A DNA stretch of 54,540 nt from a bacterium. GTDB lineage: Bacteria > Patescibacteriota > Minisyncoccia > JACQLN01. This document shows positions 1 through 8,067 of this stretch, piece by piece (position 1 is the stretch's first letter; each line of letters begins with the position of its first letter). The notes below the pieces were generated by a model. That model was given only the letters and a program-made list of their open reading frames with translations. It made no database searches and was not told where the DNA came from. The stretch covers positions 1 to 54,540 of the forward strand of contig JAUYOV010000016.1 in assembly GCA_030697795.1 (NCBI GenBank), read 5' to 3'. Position numbers and translations under genes: made by a program.

Positions 1-1284
1 GACGCTACACCGCAAGGTAAGTTTATGTTAAATATTGCTTTTGGGCAGAGCAAATACTATGTTGATAATCTTTCAGAGAATGTGAAGCGTGGACTTCGAC
101 AAAAAGTAAGACGAGGCGAACAAAGTGGTCAAGCTCCGACGGGATATTTGAATGACAAGTTAAACAAGAAAATTATTCCCGATGTGGAAAGGTTTCGCCT
201 CGTCAGAAAAATGTTCGAAGTCTACGCTACCGGAAATTATTCTCTGAAAGATACAAGGAATTTGCTCGCCCAAAAGGGCTTGGTGTCTAAAAATGGTAAA
301 GTTCTTACTGTTTCAAACACGCAGATGATATTGAAAAATCCTTTTTACTATGGAATGTTTTTATTTAACAAAGAACTTTACCAAGGAAAGCACGAGCCAG
401 CGATTTCAAAGAAACTTTTTGATAAATGCGCGGAAGTATCGGCGAGGAATGCTCATCCGATGAAGCGAGGAATTAACAAACATATTTTCCGCGGAATATT
501 TTTGTGTGAAGAATGTGGCTGTGGTATCACAAGCGAAGTGCAAAAAGGTCACACATATTATCGTTGCACCAAAAAGAAAGGTGTCTGCACACAAAAATAT
601 ATCCGCGAAGAATTCCTCGCCGAACAAGTAAATGACATTATCAAAAAAGTTTCTTTGCCGTCCGAGTGGAAAGAATTCATGCTCGCTGAACTGGACAAGG
701 AGCAAGCGAGCAGTTTCCACTCTGACGCCCTTTTCATTCAAAATCTGAAAAATCAAATCAAAAGTGTTGAGGAGACGCTAGATAGGCTTCTTGACGCTCA
801 TTTAGACAGCACAATTACGAGCGAGGAGTATACCGCCAAAAAGCAAAAGCTCCTCAACCAAAAGATTGATTTTTCAGAGAAATTGAAAGATTTTGAACGA
901 AAAGGCAATCGCTGGCTCGAACTTTCTAAACAATTCATTTTAGACAGTAACCAAGCCATAATTATCGCTTCCGAAGAAAATCTCGAAGCCAAAAGAGATT
1001 TTCTTAAAAAGATTGGCTCGAACCCCCGCCTCGCGTCCCGCTCGCTCCTTTTGGATTTCAAAAACCCTTGGCGGATTCTGGCGGAAACCCCCGTCGCGTC
1101 GCTTTGCGACGCTCCGAATTTTGGCGAAAAAACGAATTCTGAAACTTGGCTGCGGGACTTGGACTCGAACCAAGATACCATGCTCCAGAGGCATGTGTCC
1201 TACCTAATTAGACGATCCCGCAATAATGTAGAAATTAACATAAAATTGCTATTTACGAAAGGGTGTTTTAAGCTATTAGAATAG
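1..1284 (+). CDS. Large serine recombinase, 5'-truncated by the window edge
   Basis: Site-specific integrase of the large serine recombinase family. The frame is open from base 1 (DATPQGKF before the first Met at 25), so the catalytic resolvase domain with the active-site Ser lies outside the window. Visible parts are the end of the resolvase domain (QSKYYVDNLSENVKRGL), the recombinase DNA-binding domain (GQAPTGYLND, NPFYYGMF, GKHEPAI), a zinc ribbon (CEECGCG, then YYRCTKKKGVC) and a C-terminal coiled coil. The last 45 or so codons are the antisense reading of tRNA-Gln(CTG) at 1150-1222 (WLRDLDSNQ is the tell-tale peptide). The gene therefore runs into its probable attachment site, and the true functional C-terminus may be earlier, near DFKNPWRILAE. 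A second recombinase of the same family begins at 53097. Confidence 0.9.
   Translation, partial: DATPQGKFMLNIAFGQSKYYVDNLSENVKRGLRQKVRRGEQSGQAPTGYLNDKLNKKIIPDVERFRLVRKMFEVYATGNYSLKDTRNLLAQKGLVSKNGKVLTVSNTQMILKNPFYYGMFLFNKELYQGKHEPAISKKLFDKCAEVSARNAHPMKRGINKHIFRGIFLCEECGCGITSEVQKGHTYYRCTKKKGVCTQKYIREEFLAEQVNDIIKKVSLPSEWKEFMLAELDKEQASSFHSDALFIQNLKNQIKSVEETLDRLLDAHLDSTITSEEYTAKKQKLLNQKIDFSEKLKDFERKGNRWLELSKQFILDSNQAIIIASEENLEAKRDFLKKIGSNPRLASRSLLLDFKNPWRILAETPVASLCDAPNFGEKTNSETWLRDLDSNQDTMLQRHVSYLIRRSRNNVEINIKLLFTKGCFKLLE
1150..1222 (-). tRNA. tRNA-Gln (anticodon CTG)
   Basis: Cloverleaf read on the minus strand. The acceptor is TGCGGGA/TCCCGCA. The D arm is GTCT...GGAC. The anticodon stem CATGC/GCATG closes loop CTCTGGA, giving anticodon CUG. 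The T arm is CTTGG-TTCGAGT-CCAAG and the discriminator is G, as expected for Gln. No CCA is encoded. The 3' half lies antisense under the end of the recombinase gene, the usual arrangement when a tRNA 3' end serves as an integration target. Confidence 0.93.
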
Positions 1285-1294
1285 TAATTAATAT

Positions 1295-1441
1295 ATGAGA
1301 AAAAGGCTCAAAAAGAAACACCACTCCTGTAAATTATGCAAGCCTCATAAAATGGGGCTGTGCGGAAGGTGGAAAAATAAAGAATTATCACTTTTAAAAG
1401 AATTTGAAAAGACTAAATCTATTGAAGTGGAACTTCGATAG
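1295..1441 (+). CDS. Small basic Cys-containing protein, unknown function
   Basis: An ATG-started frame of 48 codons beginning MRKRLKKKHHSCKLCKPHK and ending before TAG at 1439-1441. It is strongly basic at the N-terminus, has a CxxC pair (C13, C16) and a third Cys, and ends in a charged helix (LLKEFEKTKSIEVE). Short proteins of this RKRLKKK...CxxCKPHK type recur in bacterial genomes as far as I recall; I cannot assign a function. It follows the recombinase and tRNA-Gln with no obvious ribosome binding site. Confidence 0.55.
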   Translation: MRKRLKKKHHSCKLCKPHKMGLCGRWKNKELSLLKEFEKTKSIEVELR

Positions 1442-1499
1442 ATTTTAAGCAGTGTCCTTTTTTGGAATGAGTCAATATAATGATTATAGAAATGAATCC

Positions 1500-1604
1500 A
1501 TGAATAGAGAAGACTGGCAAAAATTTTATAGATGGCGCGCAAGAATTCAGTGGGTAATGATCATCATAACGATATTAATGTTTTGGTATTTAAGTAAGCA
1601 TTAA
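1500..1604 (+). CDS. Possible 34-residue single-span membrane peptide
   Basis: ATG-started 34-codon frame with a charged N-terminal half (MNREDWQKFYRWRARIQW) followed by one hydrophobic segment (VMIIITILMFWYL) and a short KH tail. The amphipathic-plus-span layout resembles a genuine small membrane protein, and another of similar size lies at 15514-15618. There is no clear Shine-Dalgarno and no family that I recognise. It could be chance in AT-rich DNA. Confidence 0.35.
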   Translation: MNREDWQKFYRWRARIQWVMIIITILMFWYLSKH

Positions 1605-1626
1605 TGATCTAAAGTGATATACCAAA

Positions 1627-1645
1627 CTGAAGGACCGTCCTTCAG
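1627..1645. repeat. Palindromic repeat, GGACC-type family P
   Basis: The 19-bp near-perfect palindrome CTGAAGGACCGTCCTTCAG. The same core (GAAGG-ACCG-CCTTC with G/T variation) recurs inside tgt (32329-32345), recG (35361-35395, double), tsaD (40761-40797, double) and valS (42850-42866). Here it sits just upstream of the 1672 gene and touches a GTG at 1645, which is why I prefer the later ATG as that gene's start. Confidence 0.8.
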
Positions 1646-1671
1646 TGCAGAAATTATTAAGCAAAAATCAG

Positions 1672-1956
1672 ATGAATGAAAAAATAAATAAATTAGATAG
1701 AAAAGAAAAAGAACAGCTTTATATTAAAAAGATGACTGAACTTCAGACTAGATGGGGTAATCCGATTGACGACGATTGGAATCTTAGTGAATGGACAGAC
1801 AAAGAACTAGATAAAGGATTAGCAGATACGATTGGACAACTAAGATTTGAAAAAAGTGTTTCATTTCTAAAAAAACTTTTCTTATACCCAATCTATATTT
1901 TTATTGTACTGGGTATTATTGGGCTTTTAGTTTTTGGCGTAAAACAGCTTAATTAG
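1672..1956 (+). CDS. Hypothetical protein with one C-terminal membrane span
   Basis: A 94-residue protein, MNEKINKLDRKEKEQ..., mostly charged and helical for the first 60 residues (WGNPIDDDWNLSEWTDKELDKG in the middle). One hydrophobic span near the end (FLYPIYIFIVLGIIGLLVFG) suggests a tail-anchored topology. The frame is also open upstream to a GTG at 1645, but that codon lies in a palindromic repeat, so ATG at 1672 is the better start. No family recognised. Confidence 0.6.
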   Translation: MNEKINKLDRKEKEQLYIKKMTELQTRWGNPIDDDWNLSEWTDKELDKGLADTIGQLRFEKSVSFLKKLFLYPIYIFIVLGIIGLLVFGVKQLN

Positions 1957-2004
1957 TTAATCTACCCATTTAGCAAGGGGTTCTTAAGGGTTTATAAATA
2001 TATC

Positions 2005-2532
2005 GTGAATCCAAATAAAACTGAAAAAGAAATTTTAGCAAAGCGAGCAATTTTTCGAGCCAGTTCCGGTCTTCATTTTTTAGATCAGTGCCTTATTCAT
2101 ATTCATCGAGGAGCCACTGACCCTGCTTTTTCTAGATCTTGTTACATTCTTTTCTCTTTCAATTTTGAGCTTATCTTAAAATCTTATCTATTACTTACCA
2201 GCAAACAGACAGAAAAATCAGAACTAATAAAAGAAATCAAGTCACACAATCTGGATAAGCTATCGAAAAAATTATCAAAAGATGAACTTGGAAATATTGG
2301 CATAAAAAATATCCGCACAAAGAAAGATTCCGGTTTTAAAGAGTATTTAATAGCAATGACTACTGGAAATAATATTGTTATCCAAGACTTGATTGATGTA
2401 CGATATGATTTTGAGAAAGGAAATCTTCGTAATATTGATAAAAATGAATCAACTAGAATGAATAACGAAGTGGATATTTTACTTGAAATGACAAAAAAAG
2501 TTATGAAAATGTTGGAATATCAAAATGACTGA
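2005..2532 (+). CDS. Hypothetical helical protein, possibly HEPN-like
   Basis: A 175-residue protein started by GTG. The middle has the pattern FNFELILKSYLLL followed by HNLDKLSKKL, which resembles the E-x-x-L-K ... H-x-L layout of HEPN helical bundles. A later RYDFEKGNLR could be an HEPN-type basic motif. This is a weak resemblance and not a family assignment. The gene overlaps the next membrane protein by 8 bp, so the two are probably translated from one message. If it is HEPN-like, a role as an RNA-binding or nuclease-type accessory would be possible. Confidence 0.6.
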   Translation: MNPNKTEKEILAKRAIFRASSGLHFLDQCLIHIHRGATDPAFSRSCYILFSFNFELILKSYLLLTSKQTEKSELIKEIKSHNLDKLSKKLSKDELGNIGIKNIRTKKDSGFKEYLIAMTTGNNIVIQDLIDVRYDFEKGNLRNIDKNESTRMNNEVDILLEMTKKVMKMLEYQND

Positions 2533-4093
2533 ATCAAAAACCAAAAAAATATTAATGGGGCTCGGGGTTGTTTTTGTTTTAGCTTTGGTTTCGTTGGTAT
2601 TGCAATTCTCTACCCCGAACATCGCCGACCCCGATGCTTTTTACCACATGGCACACGCCAAGGTGTATGCCGAACGTGGAGTATTTTATAGCGAATTTCC
2701 GTGGGCGCAGTTTTCTATAATTAAAGATTTAAAATCCGATATCTGGTATGGCTTTCATCTTTTCTTAATTCCATTCACCTACATTAAAAACGCTGGAATA
2801 AGCATAAAACTAGCCGGCGCGTTTATTACTTTTCTTACGCTAATCGGATTTTATTTTGCCTTAAACAGGTTAAAAATAAAATGGCCTATTTTATGGGCGT
2901 TAGTTTTTGTGCTCGCCACACCCGATGTTATGTATCGTTTAATAATGACACGGCCTCATAATTTATCTTTTGCTTTGACCATAGTAACTTTTTCACTATT
3001 TTTGACTTCGAGTAAAAAATGGCCACTGATCTTACTGGGATTTACCGCCGCATTTTTACATTCAGCTTTAAGCTGGCTACCTTTAGCCGTTGTTATTATC
3101 GCTAGCCTAGTATCAAAATTCCGCCGTGAGCCTATCAGATGGCGTAGCCTACTCTATCTAGCTCTAGGCCTAGTTGCAGGCTTAATCGCCCGCCCAAACC
3201 CGTTAGCTGGCTTAAAACTCGTTTATATTCAAGTGATACAGATTATATTCGTTAAAACTCAAAATATTCCATTAACATTTGGCCGAGAATTAAAAACTCC
3301 AAATTTTGATTCTATTATAAAAAATATATTGCCAGTTATTTTAATTGGCCTAATTGGGATTGTTTTATATAAAATTGCCATTAAAAAATATCGCGCAAGC
3401 GAAATTGGTAATTATAAAAATATCTTTGTATCGGCCTTAACTGTTTCTGCTTTCTTTTTACTAATAACTCTATTTGTCGCCCGCCGCAGTTACGACATCT
3501 TTACGGGTTTTACTTTAATAACATCTTCCATGGCTTTAACTCTTTACTTAAATAAAATATCAAACACAAAGCATAAAAATACTGTTGTTTCGGTTTTGAT
3601 AATAAGCATAGGCATTTTGAGTTTAAATTCTGTGCCCTTGTTTAAAAAATATAACAACGATGCTTGGTCGCCCAACGATCTTAAAGAATCTTCACTCTGG
3701 TTAAAAGAAAACGCTAAACCGGGCGAGATAGTTTTTAATACCAGTTGGGATCAATTTGGTAGTTTAATGTATTGGAACCCCCAAAATTATTATATAAACG
3801 GTATGGATCCTATTTTCCAATATGCTTTTAGCCCAACACTCTACTGGAAGAATCACTTTATATTGGCCGATGCGGGCTACACCAACACCTGTGGTTTAAT
3901 TCGCTGTAAAGAGGAAGAAATAGAAACCACGCCTTCGGTTTTGGTAAACGATTTTAAAGCTTCGTATGTGGTGCTTAAAAAATCTCGTAATCCTAAAACA
4001 TATTTCTATTGGCTAAAAGATAAAACTTTTCCCTTGGTTTTTGAAAATAGCGTTGAAGCGGTATTTAAAATTTCTCCGTCAAATCAAAAATAG
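2525..4093 (+). CDS. GT-C type membrane glycosyltransferase (STT3/PMT-like)
   Basis: A 522-residue polytopic membrane protein with about 10-12 hydrophobic segments. After the first span, the loop carries DPDAFYHMAHAK, close to the acidic D-x-D plus YYH signature in the first extracytoplasmic loop of STT3-like and related GT-C enzymes. These use lipid-linked sugars to glycosylate proteins or polymers on the outer face of the membrane. The C-terminal 150 residues form a soluble region (SWDQFGSLMYWNPQNYY and similar), also typical of the class. It overlaps the upstream hypothetical gene by 8 bp. The acceptor is unknown; the downstream secreted Cys-rich protein is one candidate. Confidence 0.7.
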   Translation: MTESKTKKILMGLGVVFVLALVSLVLQFSTPNIADPDAFYHMAHAKVYAERGVFYSEFPWAQFSIIKDLKSDIWYGFHLFLIPFTYIKNAGISIKLAGAFITFLTLIGFYFALNRLKIKWPILWALVFVLATPDVMYRLIMTRPHNLSFALTIVTFSLFLTSSKKWPLILLGFTAAFLHSALSWLPLAVVIIASLVSKFRREPIRWRSLLYLALGLVAGLIARPNPLAGLKLVYIQVIQIIFVKTQNIPLTFGRELKTPNFDSIIKNILPVILIGLIGIVLYKIAIKKYRASEIGNYKNIFVSALTVSAFFLLITLFVARRSYDIFTGFTLITSSMALTLYLNKISNTKHKNTVVSVLIISIGILSLNSVPLFKKYNNDAWSPNDLKESSLWLKENAKPGEIVFNTSWDQFGSLMYWNPQNYYINGMDPIFQYAFSPTLYWKNHFILADAGYTNTCGLIRCKEEEIETTPSVLVNDFKASYVVLKKSRNPKTYFYWLKDKTFPLVFENSVEAVFKISPSNQK

Positions 4094-4211
4094 ATATGTG
4101 GATAAGTGATCTATCTATAATCGCCTATACTGCTAAAATTAAGTTATTATAAGCATCTTAATTGCAACAAGTTTTGGTGTGTTTAAACCAAAGCCTATTG
4201 TTTAAATAAAA

Positions 4212-4478
4212 ATGGAAGAACAAACAAACTCAAAAATGACTATCGGGGGTATTGTTTTATTATTAGTCGGTGTCGTTATCGGCTACTATGTTGGCTGGAC
4301 GCGAGCCGGTGGCAGTGCCGCCGCGGATACTAAAAACAAAGCCGAAGCGGTGGCAGAAGCCGCAGAAAAGGTCGCTGCGGAAGCTGCCAACCCATTCAGC
4401 AATACCGAGTCTAATCCTCTAAAGGGAGTTCAAACAAACCCGCTGGAAAATGTAAAAATTAATCCATTCGCCCAATAA
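4212..4478 (+). CDS. Small membrane-anchored protein with NPF/NPL repeats
   Basis: An 88-residue protein. Residues 9-28 form one membrane span (MTIGGIVLLLVGVVIGYYVG), followed by an Ala/Glu/Lys-rich helical stalk. The C-terminal segment has spaced NPFSNTES-NPLKGVQT-NPLENVKI-NPFAQ units. It ends 5 bp before the large Cys-rich secreted protein, so the two are almost certainly co-transcribed and may act together at the cell surface. I know of no assigned function. Confidence 0.75.
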   Translation: MEEQTNSKMTIGGIVLLLVGVVIGYYVGWTRAGGSAAADTKNKAEAVAEAAEKVAAEAANPFSNTESNPLKGVQTNPLENVKINPFAQ

Positions 4479-4483
4479 AATAT

Positions 4484-6559
4484 ATGCGAACAATTAAGAT
4501 AGCTATATTCTCTTTAGCAATTTTTTCAGTTTTTTTGATTTCTGATGCTTCGGCTCAAAATCCTTTTAATGTAAGTTTCCCCGTAGCCGAGCTGGGCAAT
4601 TGCGGTTCGATGGCAGAATGCAAAACTTACTGCGATGACTCCGCTAATGGCGGAGACTGTTTGGATTTTGCCGAAAAGAATGGCTTGATGAAACCGTCCG
4701 AACTTAAAGTGGCCAGAAAAGTTGTAGGTAAAACTGGGCCGGGCGGTTGCCGAGGCATAGAGTGCCAAGAATATTGTGAAGATGTAAGTCACCAAGATGA
4801 ATGTTTTGAATTTGCGGCTGGCGCAGGTTTAATTCCCGCAGCTGAAGTTAAAAAAATACGGCAGATTAAAGAAAGAATCGGTAGCCTAGAGGGACCGGGC
4901 GGGTGTCAAAGTGAAAGCGATTGCCGCGAATACTGCGAAGATACCGGCCATTTGGAAGAGTGTTTAGATTTTGGCGTTAAAGCCGGCTTTATGAGCCAAG
5001 AAGAAGCCTCAAAGATTAGAGGCATTGCCGGTAAAGGGCCGGGTGGATGCAAAGGCGAGCGTGAATGCCGCCAGTATTGTGATGACCCGAAACATGGTGA
5101 AGAATGTTTGGTTTTTGCCGAAGAGCACGATCTAATGCCTAAAGCAGAAATCCAGCGCGCTAGAAAATTAATAAATCAAGAAGGGCCGGGTGGTTGCCGA
5201 GGTATAGAATGCCAAAAACACTGTGAGGATGAAGATAACGCCGAAGCTTGTTTGGATTTTGCCGAAAAAGAAGGCTTGATGCCCCGCGAAGAAATTGAAC
5301 GCGCCAAAAAGTTTATAAATATAGCTGGGCCGGGTGGTTGCCGCGGCCGAGCCTGCCAAGATTTTTGTAGCGACCCTGCTAATCAAGAAGAATGTTTTGA
5401 ATTTGCTAAAAAAGAAGGTTTAGTCCCGCAAGCGGAAATTAAAAATATGGAACGCGGGCTTAAATTGCAACGCGAAGTGGAACAAAGCGGCGGGCCGGGC
5501 GGTTGCCGTGGCGAAGAAGAGTGTATGGATTATTGTTCCGACTCTACTCATACCGATGAATGTTTGAACTTTGCCGTGGAGAAAGGTTTTTTTTCCAAAG
5601 AAGAAGCTCGTGAACAGTTAGATCAATTTACTAAATTTAGAGAATATGGAGATAAAATAAGATCCAACCCTGGAGAGTTTGAAGAATTTGGCGATTTCGG
5701 GGGCGGATTTGATCGCGAAGAAATAGAACAGCAATTCCGAAAACAGATAGAAGAGTTTGGTCCGGCAGGGTTTGATCCGGGCAAATTTGAAGAACAATTA
5801 AAATTTGGTCCCTCTAGTGGCAAGTTTGGACCACAAGGTTTTATGCCCAGAGGCGGAGGCCTGCCGGCAGGCTTTGATATTGATGAAAACTTGGATCCTC
5901 AACAGATTGAACAGCAAATCAGACAACAATTTCAAAAACGTGGTGGCAGCTTCCCTGGTGGACCCGGTTCATTCCCAGGCCAAGGACGTGGTGTTGAGGG
6001 CGGGTTTCCTGGCCAAGGCGGTGGTGGTTTCCCCGGTGGTCCTAATTTTGAGGAAGGAGATTTTGAGGGCGGAGAAGGTTTTGATTTTGACGGAGGTAAT
6101 CTTCCAGAAGGTTTCCATCCACCATCCCCCGAAGACTTTAAAAATTTTAACCAGCAGCAAAATCAAGGCGGGAATAATTTTCCCCAAGCGCAACCTAGCG
6201 GGATTAAGGGAGAAATTAATAAACAGATTCAAGGAGAATTCCAAAACCAAGTTCAGCAACAAAACCAACAGCAATTCCAGCAAGAGTTTAACCGACAGTT
6301 TGAACAGCAATCCGGTGGAGCTTTTCAAGGCCTGCCCGGTCAGGGTGGAGGTTCACCTGGGCCAGCGCCATCTGGAGGAGGATCATTTCAGCCCCAGCCG
6401 ACTGGCGGTTTTGAATCAGGCGGTGGGTTTGTCCCAAGCAGTGGCGGAGGTTTTTCTCCTCCCCCGGGAAGTGGCTCATTTAGCCCGCCACCCGGTGCTT
6501 TAGCTCCAACCCAACCACTCGGTTTTATCTTAAGCCCGATACTAGATATATTTAGATAA
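4484..6559 (+). CDS. Secreted Cys-rich GPGGC-repeat protein with Gly/Gln-rich tail
   Basis: A 691-residue protein with an N-terminal signal peptide (MRTIKIAIFSLAIFSVFLIS, cleavage near ASA-QN). Residues of about 36-380 contain seven imperfect repeats of 45-50 residues. Each has four Cys in the order C-x(4-5)-C-x(3)-C-x(8)-C and most start with GPGGC; a typical unit reads GPGGCRG-ECQEYCED-H-DECFEFA-GL. The remaining 300 residues are low complexity, rich in Gly, Pro, Gln and Phe (QQFQQEFNRQFEQQSGG). Four Cys per unit suggest disulfides or metal binding outside the cell. The family is seen in CPR genomes as far as I recall and has no settled function. The upstream NPF-repeat membrane protein is the likely partner, and a terminator follows. 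Confidence 0.85.
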   Translation: MRTIKIAIFSLAIFSVFLISDASAQNPFNVSFPVAELGNCGSMAECKTYCDDSANGGDCLDFAEKNGLMKPSELKVARKVVGKTGPGGCRGIECQEYCEDVSHQDECFEFAAGAGLIPAAEVKKIRQIKERIGSLEGPGGCQSESDCREYCEDTGHLEECLDFGVKAGFMSQEEASKIRGIAGKGPGGCKGERECRQYCDDPKHGEECLVFAEEHDLMPKAEIQRARKLINQEGPGGCRGIECQKHCEDEDNAEACLDFAEKEGLMPREEIERAKKFINIAGPGGCRGRACQDFCSDPANQEECFEFAKKEGLVPQAEIKNMERGLKLQREVEQSGGPGGCRGEEECMDYCSDSTHTDECLNFAVEKGFFSKEEAREQLDQFTKFREYGDKIRSNPGEFEEFGDFGGGFDREEIEQQFRKQIEEFGPAGFDPGKFEEQLKFGPSSGKFGPQGFMPRGGGLPAGFDIDENLDPQQIEQQIRQQFQKRGGSFPGGPGSFPGQGRGVEGGFPGQGGGGFPGGPNFEEGDFEGGEGFDFDGGNLPEGFHPPSPEDFKNFNQQQNQGGNNFPQAQPSGIKGEINKQIQGEFQNQVQQQNQQQFQQEFNRQFEQQSGGAFQGLPGQGGGSPGPAPSGGGSFQPQPTGGFESGGGFVPSSGGGFSPPPGSGSFSPPPGALAPTQPLGFILSPILDIFR

Positions 6560-6574
6560 ATAAGCGTAAAAAAT

Positions 6575-6602
6575 GCCCCGGATATCAATCGGGGTGTTTT
6601 TT
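6575..6602 (+). terminator. Rho-independent terminator after the Cys-rich protein
   Basis: Stem CCCCG/CGGGG with loop GATATCAAT followed by TGTTTTTT, 15 bp after the stop codon of the Cys-rich gene. Confidence 0.8.
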
Positions 6603-6657
6603 GCTTTCGTGATATAATTATATTTAATATTTAATATTTGATTTTTTATTTTATATC

Positions 6658-7353
6658 GTGCCTCACTATACCTTCGCCTTAAAAGAGAAAAAAACTGTCG
6701 CCAAAGAAACTATGTCTTTTGTTTTTGAATATGGCGATCAAGATTTTAATTTTAAGCCCGGCCAGTTTATAGATATTTCTATAGAAAATCCAAAATATAA
6801 AGACGATAAAGGCAATGTCCGCGCTTTTTCTATCGCCTCTTCTCCACTGGATAGTTACCTAATGATAGCGAGCCGTTTAACCGATAGCGCCATGAAAAAG
6901 AGTTTGTCCGAGCTAGCAATTGGCAGTTTGGTGCACATAGATGGTCCTCTGGGCTCGTTTAAGTTACACAGTGATAAATCCGTACCTGTTGTTATATTAA
7001 CCGGCGGTATTGGCATTACGCCTTTTAGAAGCATTGTAAAAGATGCCACCGAAAACAATTCCGAACAAAAAATAATTTTAATATATTCTAACCGCACGCC
7101 CGAAGACGCTGCTTTTGTGGACGACCTAGAAGAATGGCAAGCCTACAACAATAATTTTAATTTTGTAACGCGCTGGACCAAAGAAGATGGTCATATAGAC
7201 GAGAAATTTTTAAAACAGCATATTAAAAACCTAGCCGCGCCGTTTTATTATGTCGCCGGCCCGCCCGGCCTGGTGGCAGGCACCACCCAGCTTTTAATAG
7301 AAATTGGTGTTAAGGAAGATAATATAAAATTCGAAGAATTCGCTGGGTATTAA
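6658..7353 (+). CDS. FNR-family FAD/NAD(P)H oxidoreductase
   Basis: A 231-residue flavoprotein reductase started by GTG. The FAD-binding half has RAFSIASSP (the RxYS-type flavin motif) and GPLGSF. The nucleotide half has GGIGITPFRS and YYVAGPPG, and the protein ends in EEFAGY. The full family fold is present at normal length, so it should transfer electrons between NAD(P)H and a one-electron carrier; the partner is not visible here. A decayed copy of its last 20 codons lies at 7921-7986, after an inserted toxin-antitoxin pair. Confidence 0.88.
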   Translation: MPHYTFALKEKKTVAKETMSFVFEYGDQDFNFKPGQFIDISIENPKYKDDKGNVRAFSIASSPLDSYLMIASRLTDSAMKKSLSELAIGSLVHIDGPLGSFKLHSDKSVPVVILTGGIGITPFRSIVKDATENNSEQKIILIYSNRTPEDAAFVDDLEEWQAYNNNFNFVTRWTKEDGHIDEKFLKQHIKNLAAPFYYVAGPPGLVAGTTQLLIEIGVKEDNIKFEEFAGY

Positions 7354-7398
7354 TCTATGTATAAATGAGCAAAATCCAGTCTTACGAACATTCACCCT

Positions 7399-7674
7399 TT
7401 AACTGTAAGTTTTAGAAGATCGCCTTTCCAAATTGAAAATTGAAATAATTTTATCTTTCGTTACCAAACGATAAAAAATTCTGTAAGAACCAACACGTCT
7501 CCTCCACACATTGTCGTAACCTTCCATCTTTTCTAAATCGCCGTAATAAGGATTGAGAGGTAACGAATAGACCACTGCCCGAATTCGTCTAACATCTTTC
7601 TGGGGAAGTTTGTTAATAAATTTAAGGACAGCCGGATCAATCCTTAATTCCCAACTTCCTAGTGAATTCTTCAA
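7399..7674 (-). CDS. RelE/ParE-type toxin of a type II toxin-antitoxin pair
   Basis: A 91-residue protein, MKNSLGSWELRIDPAVLKFI..., with the RelE-fold pattern: a central LEKMEGYDNVWRRRVGSYRIFYRL (R-x-G-x-Y-R-I-x-Y) then a final strand with ISIFNLERR. The R..R..Y arrangement fits a ribosome-dependent RNase of the RelE group better than a gyrase poison, but the two cannot be separated by eye. It overlaps the antitoxin gene by 38 bp. Confidence 0.85.
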   Translation of the reverse strand: MKNSLGSWELRIDPAVLKFINKLPQKDVRRIRAVVYSLPLNPYYGDLEKMEGYDNVWRRRVGSYRIFYRLVTKDKIISIFNLERRSSKTYS

Positions 7675-7855
7675 ATGATAGAGTTTTACCTTCTTTTAAG
7701 TTTTTAATAGATCGAGCCAACGCTCTTTTGTGGGCTGGTGTAGGTGTGAAAGTTTTAATCTTCTTAAACTTCAAAAAGACCTCGTATTCTCCCCGAGGAA
7801 CTACTATTAAATCTTCCTTCTCCGAAAGTTTTTTAAGTATAGTTGTGATTGACAT
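7637..7855 (-). CDS. Antitoxin partner of the RelE/ParE-type toxin
   Basis: A 72-residue protein started at MSITTILKKLSEKEDLIVVP. An earlier in-frame Met adds ten residues that look unrelated. The pattern DLIVVPRGEYEVFLKF and the charged C-terminal segment (LARSIKNLKEGKTLSFEEF) match antitoxins paired with RelE-type toxins: an N-terminal DNA-binding part and a C-terminal toxin-wrapping helix. It lies upstream of and overlaps the toxin, the usual order. Confidence 0.8.
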   Translation of the reverse strand: MSITTILKKLSEKEDLIVVPRGEYEVFLKFKKIKTFTPTPAHKRALARSIKNLKEGKTLSFEEFTRKLGIKD

Positions 7856-7920
7856 ACGCCAATACTGTAACAAAAGACAGAGCAACTAGCAAATAATGTG
7901 GAATACTACTAAGTGTTTTA

Positions 7921-7986
7921 TTGAATCTCATTGAAGCCGTTGTTAACGAAGACAGCATCCGCTTTGAAGAATTCGCGGGATACTAG
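7921..7986 (+). pseudogene. C-terminal remnant of a second FNR-type reductase
   Basis: Read in the frame ending TAC-TAG at 7981-7986, the sequence gives LNLIEAVVNEDSIRFEEFAGY. This aligns with the end of the intact reductase, LLIEIGVKEDNIKFEEFAGY, with many synonymous and conservative differences. There is no upstream continuation. It is a leftover of a diverged gene copy, separated from the intact gene by the toxin-antitoxin pair. Confidence 0.8.
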
Positions 7987-8021
7987 GGGTAGCTTTTAGC
8001 CACTAGGGGTTAGCTTATTAG

Positions 8022-8050
8022 AAAACCACGAAGTCGGACTTCGTGGTTTT
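8022..8050. terminator. Bidirectional terminator hairpin
   Basis: Perfect 13-bp stem AAAACCACGAAGT / ACTTCGTGGTTTT with a 3-nt loop, with A and T runs on both sides. It can end transcription from the left and from the minus-strand ftsEX region. Confidence 0.75.
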
Positions 8051-8067
8051 GCGGAGTTTAATTAAAA

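Noticed and set aside
2005-2532. Firm assignment of the 175-residue protein as a HEPN toxin with the preceding gene as antitoxin
   Set aside because: Only a loose pattern supports HEPN. The neighbour with the overlapping frame is a membrane glycosyltransferase, not a nucleotidyltransferase partner.
5805-6503. Long alternative frame (232 codons) inside the Cys-rich protein gene
   Set aside because: It overlaps the low-complexity Gly/Gln-rich tail of the signal-peptide protein in another frame. It is a by-product of biased codons and has no family resemblance.
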